Assembly (NCBI GenBank): GCA_003508835.1
Contig: PUFA01000570.1
Span: 62,001-126,000 of the forward strand
Length of the DNA: 64,000 nt
Origin: Eonycteris spelaea
Taxonomy: Eukaryota; Chordata; Mammalia; Chiroptera; Pteropodidae
Reading direction: 5' to 3'
The notes under the pieces were generated by a model that was not told the origin of the DNA, did not search any database, and saw nothing but the letters and a program-made list of their open reading frames with translations. Positions 23,140 to 34,084 of the stretch are shown here, in pieces. Each line of letters opens with the position of its first letter. The first letter of the stretch is position 1. The translations under genes and the position numbers were made by a program.

Positions 23140-23335
23140 CAAAAATGACAGCCAGTACGGTGCAGTTAAAAAACAGAGGCAATAGAACAAGGTCTTAGCT
23201 TTGACTCTATAGCTCACTTGTTGGGTAACCTTTACCTGATTACCTCATCTCTCTTGGCTTTCAGTTTATTAATCATCAAATTAAGGAAGTTTTAATAAAT
23301 TCCATATAATCTACATTTTGCATTTCAATAAAATA
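23140..23335 (+). mobile_element. MIR SINE
   Basis: GACAGCCAGTACGGTGCAGTT, represented by its core AGTACGGTGCAGTTAAAA, then AGCTTTGACTCTATAGCTCA, TTGGGTAACCTTTACCTGAT and TTTCAGTTTATTAATCATCA. This follows the MIR order with moderate divergence. Confidence 0.75.
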
Positions 23336-24050
23336 TATATTGACTACATGTGTTTTCAAACATCAATTCATCCTCTATATTTTTTCCAAAAAAAAAACAA
23401 CCCATATATTATTTTTATTTTTCAAATGGCAAATTCTCCTATTCTTGTGTTATTTAAAGAAAAATAAAAATGAAGAAAACAAGTGAAACAAGCATAGTAT
23501 TCTAAAACTTGTATTAAGTATTGCCAGTTATGTGTACTGAATTACTTAGCAGATATGGATATATTTAAATTTTTCTACTACAACACAACTGCCTTTAAAA
23601 CCAGTTTAAATGATTTTCCTCATTGCCTTAGTTTCTCAGACTGAGCTAGGAAACATATCTGTATTTTTCTTGAGTTAAGTTTGATAAGGAAGAAAAAAAG
23701 TGACATTAACACTAAGTGAGCCATGAGTAGTATTTTTCTCCTACGCTATCATTTGTGGTTTAAACTTTATGCTGCTTGTGGAGTTCTAAGGAATTTTATT
23801 TAAACAATATAGATAAGAAGTTTAGGAGAAGCAAACTATGATATTCATTGCATACTATATATTATAGTAAAAGCAAAATATTAGACCAATTCAATAAACT
23901 TTACCAATTTAAGTTATAAGATTCTTAATTACACCACTATTACCAATAATATCTGTCAAATTATTAAGCACTACAATTAAATTACTAAGTACTGGCAACA
24001 TTCTGCAGGTATATTAATTTTCCCTCTTTCCCCACTGCCTCTGTGTGCTG
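23336..24050. other. Intronic sequence, no feature recognised
   Basis: Unique-looking AT-rich intron. Confidence 0.55.
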
Positions 24051-24055
24051 GTGTG

Positions 24056-24086
<31 letters not shown>

Positions 24087-24093
24087 TGTGTGT
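24051..24093 (+). repeat. (GT)n microsatellite
   Basis: About 21 GT units with one interrupting GG at 24079-24080, directly preceding an antisense MIR. Confidence 0.95.
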
Positions 24094-24270
24094 CTTTAAG
24101 ATAACTCTAAGAGGTAGGTGTTAATACTTACGATTTGCTGATTAAGACTCTGAGATGTATACAAGTTAAATGATGTTCCTATTATCAAATGACTTTCCTA
24201 GGTACAGCTGGCAATAGGCTTAAACCTGGTCTACCTGATATCAAAATAATTTAAAACCTCTGTGCTTCTA
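24094..24270 (-). mobile_element. MIR SINE, antisense
   Basis: GATTTGCTGATTAAGACTCTGAG (core GCTGATTAAGACTCTGAG), then AAGTTAAATGATGTTCCTAT, CAGCTGGCAATAGGCTTAAA and CCTGGTCTACCTGATATC mirror the MIR reverse complement (GATGAGGAAACTGAG ... AAGTCACACAGCTAGTAAGTGG ... AACCCAGGCAGTCTGAC). Confidence 0.78.
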
Positions 24271-25301
24271 TGTCACACAACTGCAGCGAGTAATAGTCTT
24301 TATAATAGTAATGCAACAGATAGATGAAGGATATGAGATGGACAGCTTCATCAGTTTCTAGAAACCTTTTCACTTGGATTTTAGGAGACTAAGATAGAAG
24401 CAATCTTGATTGCCCTGACAAATGATCTGTCCAAAGCAGGGCTCCAACGTTAAACTCTGGTCATAATTCTTGGAGGCCTATTTCATGCCTTTTGACTTAG
24501 AAGGCCACAAAGAGCTCTCAGCCCATTAATGTGGCCTAAAAAGAGAGTGTTGTCCCTGCTCTAGCCTGACCATGGTTGTTGACCTCTGCTTAGTTTCGAA
24601 GGGCAGTGAAACCCATTTTGCTGTGTGTTAGCTAATAATATAACAAAATTACAGGAAGACAAAGCTGGACATTTTGCATACATGGAACAAAGCTTTTGCA
24701 AATAATGAAAGGAATTGAACAGTAGATTTTATTTATTTATGTGTTTGTTAAGGACTGCTCTTGATTTGTAATTGCCTCTAAATTATCAGATTTCCTTTCT
24801 GTGTCTATTTTTAAAACCCACAAGTAGTTAATGAGTGCCTATTAAAAGTCAAGCACTTTTTTTTTTAGCATAAATGATACATGTAAGTAAATATAAAGAT
24901 GGAGGCATCTTCAAGGTACTTAAAATATAGTTAGGAAAATAAAACATTAATTAAAATTTAAATTGGAGAGTTACTCAAGAATATCAGACTAGGATATAAG
25001 AAATGTCGCAATGAAAACGAGTGAAATGAACAAGTAAAATGTTGTAACTTCAGAGCTATAATTGGGTACCTATCTCCTAACCTCAACATCTTCCAATCAA
25101 TATACTTAATCTTGTATTTTTCTGGTATAAACTACTTTGCATATTTCTTCTCTATCTCTGAATCACCAAGTGATACCTTTATCTCTCTTCACTTAATCTT
25201 GTCTTTTTCAGAGACTCTTCTTTTTTTTATGTCAATGAAATGAGATTTAAAAAAACAAGAGCATCATTTGATGCACAATATTTACAGATACGAGTACATA
25301 T
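24271..25301. other. Intronic sequence, no feature recognised
   Basis: Unique-looking. 24400-24620 is less AT-rich than its surroundings but has no exon-like frame and no recognised repeat. Confidence 0.5.
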
Positions 25302-25619
25302 ATTAGACTGGTATTGTCCAATAGAAATATGATGTGCGCCACAAATGTGATCCCCATGTATAATTTGAACTTTTCTAGTGTGACATTTTAAAAGTAAAAA
25401 GAAATAGGTGGAATTAATTTTAACAATGTTTTATTGACCCCAATATATCCAAAGTCATATCATTGCAACATGTAATAATATAAAAATATTAATAATATAT
25501 TTTTCAGTATTATTTTTATACCAAGACTTTAAAACCCAGTGTGTATTTTAGTTCCACGGTGTGCTCAACAGCCACATGAGCCTGATGGTTACCTTAACTG
25601 GGCAGCGCAGCTCTAGACT
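25302..25619. mobile_element. Non-autonomous hAT-type DNA transposon (about 300 bp)
   Basis: It begins near GGTATTGTCCAATAGAAATA and ends near GGGCAGCGCAGC. The right end reverse-complemented (GCTGCGCTGCCCAGTTAAGG) aligns imperfectly with the left end, as expected of decayed terminal inverted repeats of the 'CAGTGCTGTCCAATAG' type. Internal text such as GGTGGAATTAATTTTAACAA, CCAATATATCCAAAGTCATA and CCACATGAGCCTGATGGTTA matches that common mammalian element. Flanking 8-mers ATTAGACT (25302-25309) and TCTAGACT (25612-25619) agree at six of eight bases, fitting an aged hAT 8-bp target-site duplication. The exact MER name is not assigned. Confidence 0.8.
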
Positions 25620-25835
25620 CATATAGACAAATAGGAATTTGAGCTGTATGACCTTGTGTAAATTATTTAATTCATCTTTGATTCATGCTTCTCTTTTGGA
25701 AAATGGAACAATAATAGTGCTCACCTTGTAAAATGGGAAATTAAGTTAATATATATAAAGATTCCAAAAGTGCTTGGCACATAAGTTTTCAGTGTTAGAA
25801 ATCATTATTGATTACTGTTATTATTTTTACTGCAA
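25620..25835 (+). mobile_element. MIR SINE
   Basis: GAGCTGTATGACCTTGTGTA, TGGAACAATAATAGTGCTCA, CTTGTAAAATGGGAAATTAA and AAGTGCTTGGCACATAAGTT follow the MIR 3' two thirds. It starts directly after the hAT-type element. Confidence 0.8.
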
Positions 25836-27215
25836 AATAGTATAAAATAAAGCATATATGATATATAGATAAAACTTCTATATTTCAGTTATAACTTATA
25901 ATAAAAGTACAGTTTAAGTGAAAGAAATAAAATTCTTATCAATGTTAGAACTATGATAAACTATTTCTTTAATACCTAAATCCATCCATATTAAACAGGC
26001 AAATGAAAGTGAGTGGCTATAGTATTAGCATATGCCTGAACAATAACATTGCAAACATATTTACATTACAGGTAGATGATTTACAATAATATCAACAGCT
26101 AAGTTCCTGGCATAGACACGGTATTAGCATGTTCATGATTTGGAAATGATTTTTATTTCTGCACATCATATTGTCTGTACTTTCCAATGTGGGAATATAC
26201 ATATTGTGAATCATTCCTTAGAATAGTCCTTGCTTAGGAAACTAGTAGTTACTTAACATTCATTTTTTATTACGTGTTTTTATTTTGGATTTTTAATTTA
26301 AGTAAGAATCTTACCTGTTTTACAGTTATGAATTGCCATAATTTTTATGAATTATAACAAATTATAGAGATGATTGATATTCTTTTGTTCATATGCCAAT
26401 ATTTTCTCTCTAGTGCTTGAATGTTTAATTTTTACCTGCCTGTTGAATAGCATTTCTCTTTGAAGTGTATAATTTCAGATTCTGAAATATTTACATTAAT
26501 TAATTCTTGTTTTTGTCATTCCCAACCAAGTCAGTTTTGATTGATATATTACTTATAAATATTTGTTTCTGGTTATAGAGGCTGATAAGTTACTTGCTTT
26601 GTATTTCTTTGATAACATATACTTAGAGAGCTTTAAAGAATGATCAGCATCTTAAATATCTGCATCATATCAAAAATCTTAATTAGTAACATTGTCCATT
26701 AACTACCTGTATGTAGGTAGGCTGTTTATTTCTTTCGAAATATTCTACCTAGATTATTTTTAAAAATTGGATTTAAAATAGCTAATTTTAACTGGGAGTA
26801 AGGACAACATTGCTCAGAATGCAATTGGTTTATCATGCTACCCATTTACTGTTGTATAAAAATGGAGAATTCTTGATAATGTAGGAAAATCAAATGAGAA
26901 AACTGAGATTCCAAAGGAGTGGGAGTTGCTACTGAATTCTCCATAAGCCATCCTGACTGCTATTTCCTCCTGTTAAAAGGAAAAATTGACTGTATGGAGG
27001 CAGGAGAGGGTTCCATGGTATTATTACAAATATCCTATAATATTAAATATAAGGGACAGAAGAAGTCATTTAAGCTAGAATCTTCAGCTTGCAAATATAG
27101 AGGAATGGATTCCATGGGGGTTAGATGACTGAAGATGCCAGAGATAATAATGGCAGTTTTAAATCCGTTGCAATATTTTCATGCCACTAAATGATTCTCA
27201 TTTTCATGACTACTA
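25836..27215. other. Intronic sequence, no feature recognised
   Basis: Unique-looking AT-rich intron. The 69-codon frame at 26919-27128 (+) has no recognisable family. Confidence 0.55.
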
Positions 27216-27299
27216 AAAACAGCTTTCCATACATCTTGATACATAGATGTGTTTAGCAAAACAGCTTTCCATACATTTTGGTACATAGATATGTTTCCA
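27216..27299 (+). repeat. 42-bp tandem duplication
   Basis: AAAACAGCTTTCCATACAT at 27216 recurs at 27258, followed in both copies by [C/T]TTG[A/G]TACATAGAT[G/A]TGTTT. A third partial echo (TTTCCATACATAAG) follows at 27294. Divergence between the units is a few bases. Confidence 0.88.
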
Positions 27300-27459
27300 T
27301 ACATAAGTGTTACTAATATCGGCTACTTTACAACGTCTTCTTTGTGATTTTTCATTGCAGACATAATGGTTATATCTTCAATCATATAAAAAATGCAGAT
27401 GACAAGGTCAAATGAAGAATTATTTTATTTAGAAAACATGACAACAATGTTTTCCTTTC
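27300..27459. other. Intronic sequence, no feature recognised
   Basis: Unique-looking AT-rich sequence. Confidence 0.5.
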
Positions 27460-27725
27460 AGTCAGTTGTGTGCTAGTAAATGTTTAACAACTGGCTGGGG
27501 ATAGGGTGGGAATGGAGCCCTGATTTGTAGTATTTGCTGATTTCCATGGTGTAAACACTTTCATGAGGGCCTATGTCAAGCTACCAACCTGAGACCCTTA
27601 ATGTGAAGTTAGGAGTTGATGCACACAGTGGTGCTCACAAGCTCATACAAGTTGGATTAAGTTCATCATTGCTTTCAGAGCACAGATGACAGAGTGAGTG
27701 GTGATTCAATTCAGGGTCTTTTTAT
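27460..27725. repeat. Candidate old interspersed or conserved non-coding segment
   Basis: This block is clearly less AT-rich than its flanks and reads like a familiar old mammalian interspersed sequence (AATGTTTAACAACTGGCTGG, GCTGATTTCCATGGTGTAAA, CTATGTCAAGCTACCAACCT). I cannot name the family or show terminal repeats. It has no open reading frame bounded by splice sites. The other reading is a conserved intronic element. Confidence 0.4.
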
Positions 27726-29644
27726 CTCACTTGGGTCCTGATTTTCAGTGTATGCACATATATACACATATATACATTTGGCTCCTGAATATCATGTTTT
27801 TGTCTGTATTCTCTTTAAATCCAATATCCGTTGCTTTGGTATTAGACTACTATTTACCAAAATATTAAAAGTATTACTTTGAGTTGTATATATTGCTCAT
27901 AGGAGGATATAAATCTAAACATTAATCAGCACATTTCAGGAGGAAAAAAAAGAAAAGAAAAGGAATTTTCCAGTGACACATGTACAAGATTTGGGTAAAA
28001 TACCCTGCTTTTGATTTTGTCTTGAGGTCCTAAATAGTATGACATACTTCCTTTAGGGACATCCTCTATCTATATCCCACACTCCCACTCACTCCTTCAA
28101 GGAACGAAGTTGTAGAAAAACAATGTCGTTTAAAGTATAAATCTTAAAAAATACACTATAAATTTCCAGCATAGTGTTTCAGAGGATGGAAACATCTTGT
28201 ATTTATTGAAATTTACTTGAAACACGACTTAGACTTTCTGTAATTATCTTAGTCAGAGGTGATTAACCACCAATCTTAGAGCACCAACGATGCACAATGT
28301 TAATGTTTAATTAGCAAAAGGGAAGCACCTGTAGTGTGAAAGAAGCGACTCCAAGATTATGCTATACATGTTCGAGTTGTAACAAAAGACAAATTAAATA
28401 AGCATACTATTTATCTTCAGTCTAATACCGAAATATAGTTACTAAGTTGTTAGATAGCCCCAACTCATGGGAAGTACATGCATTAAGTAAGCTTTTGCAT
28501 GTGTATTTCATTGCTATCTTTTACCAATGCTTTCTAAAGAGGAATGTTTGTGAATTTTCCTGTCCTTCCAGCGTAAAAGCAGGCTGGTTGTGCTTGGGAC
28601 AATTAGACAGATCTATCACAATGTCAGTTTAATATGTTATGCTTTGCACTTGACACGTTAGCTTTTGCCCACCCCATAATTGATTTGCCCCTCTCCCCAC
28701 CTAATTCTCTCCTTTATCAGCCTTCCTGTATTCAAATGGATGAGATTATTTTAAATTCCTTCTTAACACATTCCTTTGCTGCCACTTTCATATTTATAAT
28801 TATCTTTTTTATAAAAGGATAAAAAATTTTAAATGATTATTCTTGGCAAGAGGCCTAAGGTGAAACCATGTTGTATTTAATGTGTAAATTATAATGTGCA
28901 CAGTTGTGAAGATGGATTTGTGAAATACTCGTGTAACCACAAGAATTTAAAGGAAACTGTCAGAGAGTTTGTACTTTTTAGCAGCTAATATTCATTGAAA
29001 AGCATCCCATGATATGTCATATCTTAAGAGTAAATGAATAGTTTAAGTTAAATACAACCACTAACTTTCTGGAAGACAAGAAGATGAAGAATACAATAGC
29101 CTCTCAGCAAGGGTTTAGGAAATGCAAAACCCCTCCTTCCTCACTGTTACTTTGAAGTTTATTTGGAATGATTAATTTTTTCTGTGGCTAAATGTAAATT
29201 GAGAATTAGGTAGAAACTGTGTTACCTTACTGACCTTACTTCCCCAGCTTTCAAGCTAAACTTTTAGATGGCTTTTCTAACCAACCACATTTGAAGTAGA
29301 ATCAATCCTTTCATCTAAACAGGAAACTAAAAGAAAACATTTTTCAGTTTTTATTTTTTGACAATTTTCAAAAAGTTTCCTTTCTAAATGTAGATTGCAA
29401 AAAAAAAATATTCAGTGTGCTTCCCTCCTGTTGCACTAATTGGTAACCCTTCCACCTGTTAATTTTGGTATTTTAAACCATATCTGGGGGATTTAAGGAG
29501 AAAAATCAATATATTTGGCTCTACTACCTCCTCCAAAGCTCAAAAGGAATCTCACAAAAATGCTTACATAGCCCATTATGAAGTATGCTGGCAAAACATT
29601 CAAAATAATTCTTACCCCTCCCTACCTTCCCTTATTCATCCTTA
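27726..29644. other. Intronic sequence, no feature recognised
   Basis: Unique-looking intron with a small purine run at 27941-27964. Short frames at 28447-28632 and 28634-28822 (+) show no recognised similarity. Confidence 0.55.
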
Positions 29645-29737
29645 TTTCCTTCCTTCCTTCCTTCCTTCCTTCCTTCCTTCCTTCCTTCCTTCCTTCCTTC
29701 CTTCTTCCTTCCTTCCTTCCTTCTTTCCTTCCTTCTT
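29645..29737 (+). repeat. (TTCC)n microsatellite
   Basis: About 23 tetranucleotide units with small interruptions (TTCTTCC near 29701, TTCTTTCC near 29720). It is a long pyrimidine tract likely to vary between individuals. Confidence 0.95.
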
Positions 29738-31639
29738 AGTTGATGTTTACTTTGTATAAAGAACTATGTTAGGCACAATAAAGCAAAACCTATACAATAA
29801 GATAGATCCCCTATCAACAAGAAAATGAGAGTCTAGACAAGTAGCGATTCTGTTTACATTTAGGTTTTTGGTGTTTTTTTTTTTTTTTTTCAGTAGGAAG
29901 AATGGGGCAACTGCTTACTTTACCATGGTGCTGAGATGAATTTAATTTACATTTTACAATGCGTAAAAGGATAAAAGTGTTTTACACATTCAGGAAATGC
30001 CTTGCTGCTCTGAAGATGGAAGGAAGGTTAGAGTATGGTCATCACCAGCTGTTTCATGAGGTGGATGTTTCATTGCTTCAGTACACACCCCATTGATGGA
30101 GTTAAATTGCCCAAAGTGTTTAAGAACTTTAAATCAATCTTCTGTGGTTTTGACCTTGATAAATATTCTATCTCAAAAAAGGAAAAATATTCAACAGGTT
30201 TTTACTACTTAGTGCAGGCTTTAAATTGTATTTAGCAATTATGAAATAAGAACATGTTAGGTGAATTTATCTTAGAAAAAGTTGTCAGCAATGAAACACT
30301 TTTGATTTTAGAATATAAACGTTTATTTCTATCTCTATCCTCTTGCCTTGAGGTGGTATTATTTAACAGCATATTTGTTATTGTCTAGCTTGTTGTGCCA
30401 GAAAATAGCATTCTCTGAAAGCAGAAAATAAATAACCTCCAGAAAGAGAAAGTCCAAAGACAGTGAACACATACACTGTGAGATTCTGTTACAAAAAGTA
30501 CGTTTAGTAGAATAATTATAATATTATTAATATAAGAGTAATGGACTAGATAAAGGCATGTTACAAAAAGTGGAAGCAAAAACACAGAATAAATACATAT
30601 TCTCATCTTTTATTTACAAATAGAATTCCCTCATGTAAACTTTGTAAGTTTTTAAAATATATATTTTTTTACTCTGTCTTTCTTCCTGTAGTTGGGAATA
30701 AATTTTGTGCTTTCAAGTGTTAAACAGTGAACACAAGAGTGTGTATATGCTAATTTTCTCATGACAAAACTGGTTTTCCATGTTGAATTGTGTCAGCAAA
30801 CTTTTCTGACCATATGGGTTTAGCCATCAGGAATGTGCTGACAACAGTCTATCATGTTCTCATAGGCCTGTATAGGATTAGAATCGAAAGCTCATTCATT
30901 TATGGATAAAATGGTGAAATTTGCATTCAAGTTTATCTGTGTTAGTTGAGAGTCACTTTAAAGAATTGGATCATGTTACACTTTTAGCAACCTTGTCTTT
31001 TGCTATTAGGAACTATAGGATATTTCATCAGTAATATCAGAGATTTTCACCAGAAATGAAGACCCACATTAGCCATGGCTGCTACTAATTTTATTTTGCT
31101 TTGGTAAGTGGTAATAATTTCTAGTAGGAATCAAATGTACTCATGAGGGAACATTAAAAGTAGATTCTTAAATATGAAAATTACAAGGATTTTAATTTTT
31201 TCTATGGTTAAAGAAAAGATCATATTTATAAGTAAGGGAAATACCATGTTGTTTAGAAAAAGTTTGTTTATAGGAAGAGTTTATTCATACTAGATGAGGG
31301 GAAGCTAGAGGGAAATAGCAAAAAATATCTTTAATAGCTATTGGATTTGTTAAGTTTGTTTATGTAAAGAGAGAAAGGATATTTTGAAGAATTGAATGCT
31401 GAAAGTGATAGTAGTTTTGATTTAGAACACTGGAAAAAAAGAGAGCTTCAAGGACATCTCAATAAAAACATTTACAAAGTAAGTTTATGGTGTAACATAC
31501 TACTGCTATATAAAGTGAAAATCTATTTAAATTAGAAAATTATGCTCAAAGATGCTCACATATTGTTTTGTTTTGTTTTTCTCTTCTTGCACATTATTTT
31601 ATTTTGGAGGATTTTTTGAGAGAGGAGTTTTCAATTCCC
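29738..31639. other. Intronic sequence, no feature recognised
   Basis: Unique-looking intron with poly-T at 29874-29890. Frames at 30035-30235 (+) and 30385-30606 (-) show no recognised family. Confidence 0.55.
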
Positions 31640-31790
31640 CAAAAATCCTTGAATAAAATCATCGTTACCCATTTAGCAGATGATGAAACTAAAGCATAGA
31701 GAGATTGAGTTTCTCAGGGTCCAATCTCAATCAATGGCACAGATAAATTCAATCAGAGTTTCTAAGTGCATCGTCCATTGATGGTCTATT
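31640..31790 (-). mobile_element. MIR SINE, antisense
   Basis: TTACCCATTTAGCAGATGAT, GAAACTAAAGCATAGAGAGA and AATGGCACAGATAAATTC mirror the MIR reverse complement (CCCATTTTACAGATGAGGAAACTGAGGCACAGAGAGG). Confidence 0.78.
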
Positions 31791-32589
31791 GAATTGTGCC
31801 ACCTCATTAAAACCATAATTTAGGAAAAAAACTTTCTGGAAAAGAGTGTTAATCTGTATACAGGTTTCAGTGTTGCAAGTTTTACTTGTGATATTTGAAT
31901 ATACCCAAATTTACCTGACTTCAAAATGAAAATGACAAAGGGCAGGGAACATTATGAGACCATCCAGTTGTTCATAAGTATGTCCACTGCCACGGCAGTC
32001 TTACAGATCTTCAGTAAATACTCATTTACTGAAGTCTAATAACTTATCCAACATATATGTCATAATCAGTAACAAAAATAGAATTTAGTTCTTGATTTAC
32101 TAGTCAACTCCTATGATATATTTGGACTTTGAGGAAAATTGTCATTATTATCTCAAAGAAGGAAAAAAATGTGGGGCAGAGGTTTTTTTGGGGGGATGCC
32201 TAAAAATGTATTCTTGTCAAAGTAAGAAATGAGGAAAGGAAAATGAGAAAGAAATCTGTCTGTAAACATATATTACATGTATTACAGTTACTTTAAGAAA
32301 AAGTAGAATTTTGAAATTAAAATGTAATGTTTGAACTTTTGAATGCTGCCTTACAGGTAAGGACTTCTCAGGATGTAAATTAAGTATGTAGTAGGAGGGG
32401 GTTGGGAGAGTTGGTCATTATTTTAGTATTCGCATTCAGATTGAGAAAAGTACTTTTCTAATATCAAACTGTATAGGATATAAGCTCTAGCTAGATTTTT
32501 TTTTTGATTTCAAAATGATTTCAGTGGAAATTGTAGCTCTATTATTAACTGCAACCATTGTAACAATACCCTCTTACATTTGTACAGCA
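31791..32589. other. Intronic sequence, no feature recognised
   Basis: Unique-looking. A weak antisense MIR-like scrap may lie at 32000-32110. Confidence 0.5.
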
Positions 32590-32945
32590 TTTTTTTTTTA
32601 ATTGTGGTAAAATACATGTAACATAAAATGTACCATTTATGACATTTTAAGTGTACAATTCAGTAATGTTAACTATATTCATAATAGTGTGCATCAGATC
32701 TCCAGAACTTTTTTTATCTTGCAAAACCAAAATTGCCTGTTAAACAACTCCTCATTTCCCTTACCCTACCCCCTGGCAAATACATTTCTGCTTTCTGTTT
32801 CTGAGTTAAACTACTTTAAATACCTCATATAAGAGGAATCATAGAGTGTTTTGACTTTTTGTGTCTGCCTTATTTCATTAGCATAGTATTTTCAAGTTTC
32901 ATCCATGTTGTAGCAGGTGTTAAAATTTCCTTTTAAGTTGTATAT
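32590..32945 (-). mobile_element. Old L1 3' end, antisense
   Basis: TTGTGGTAAAATACATGTAA, GTGTACAATTCAGTAATGTT, ATCTCCAGAACTTTTTTTAT, CTTGCAAAACCAAAATTGCC and TTCATCCATGTTGTAGCAGG follow the well-known antisense 3' text of ancient L1M elements. Confidence 0.82.
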
Positions 32946-33179
32946 CACTTTTAACTATCAAACCAGTGTTAACATATATTGACTAATTATCTACACACAG
33001 CTATCAGGTGAGGATAATGCTCTGGTACTATGCACGTAATTTGCCCCTTCTGGGAGATTTTCCATAGAACCAATCCAGTAACTTAAAAGATAAGCTAAAA
33101 TGGACAAATGAGGAAGTAGAAAACTATGTATACTTTGAAGTTAATGAATTATGTGCATGTGGCCACAAATATAACTTAG
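32946..33179. other. Intronic sequence, no feature recognised
   Basis: Unique-looking sequence between old repeats. Confidence 0.5.
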
Positions 33180-33319
33180 TTCTAATAACCAGATTCATAG
33201 ATTATTTTATTTACAACTCTAATCTTAAAGTGGAAAAAAAAAAAACACATCGAGAAATAGTTATGTAATTTGCCAGAGGTTACACAGTTTAACAATGGTA
33301 AAAGTGTTATACAAATTTT
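33180..33319 (-). mobile_element. Probable MIR fragment, antisense
   Basis: GAGAAATAGTTATGTAATTT, then GCCAGAGGTTACACAGTTTA resemble GAGGTTAAGTAACTTGCCCAAGGTCACACAGCTA (listed as two parts: GAGGTTAAGTAACTTGCC and CAAGGTCACACAGCTA). Short and diverged. Confidence 0.5.
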
Positions 33320-33644
33320 CTGTTACTGTGTAACCAATTGCCTCAAATTTAGCAACTTAAAACAACACTTATTTATCATCTCACTGTCTGTATGTCAGAA
33401 GTCTGGAAGGGCTTGATTCAGTTCTCAAAGCCTTACAAGGTTAAAATGAAAGTGTTAGGTTGGGCATCTATCTTGAAGCTCTGAATCTGCTCACAAACTT
33501 ATTCAAGTTGTTGGCAGAATCTAGTTTATTTCAATTGTACGACTTGTGTGCCTGTTTCCTTGATGGTTTCCTTGATGGTTGCTCTTGGCATCTAGAATCC
33601 ACCTGCATTCCTTCAAACCAGCAATGGTACATTCTTTGATTTTA
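33320..33644 (+). repeat. Ancient interspersed mammalian repeat, family not named
   Basis: TGTAACCAATTGCCTCAAAT, TTAGCAACTTAAAACAACAC, TTATTTATCATCTCACTGTC, TGTCAGAAGTCTGGAAGGGC and the later CTGCATTCCTTCAAACCAGC match the common repeat text 'GTAACAAATTACCACAAACTTAGTGGCTTAAAACAACA ... GGTCAGAAGTCCG' in parts. A 14-bp duplication TTTCCTTGATGGTT occurs near 33555. Confidence 0.6.
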
Positions 33645-34084
33645 TTTCTGTTTTATTTATTTATGTATTTTTAAAAATTATTTAAAACATTTATTTATTT
33701 TTTAAAATTAAAAATATTAAGTTTATTGGGGTAACATTGGTTAATACAATTATATAATTTTCAGGTGTACATTATAATTCAACGTCTGTATATTCGATTG
33801 TGTGTTTACCACTCAAAGTCCAGTTTCTTTCAGCTACCATATATTTGATCCACTTTACCCGCTTCAACTTCCCCTTATCTCCCTATATTAGACTCCCTAT
33901 AACCGTCTACATACCATTTCCTCCCACACCCCCTAACCTCTGGTAACAACTAGTCTATAGTCCATGTCCATGAGTCTCTGTTTATTTGTTCTGTTCATTT
34001 GTTGCTTTTAGGTTTATATTCCACATATAAATGATATCACGTAATTTTCAACTTTTTCTGTCTGGCTTATTTCACTTATCATGA

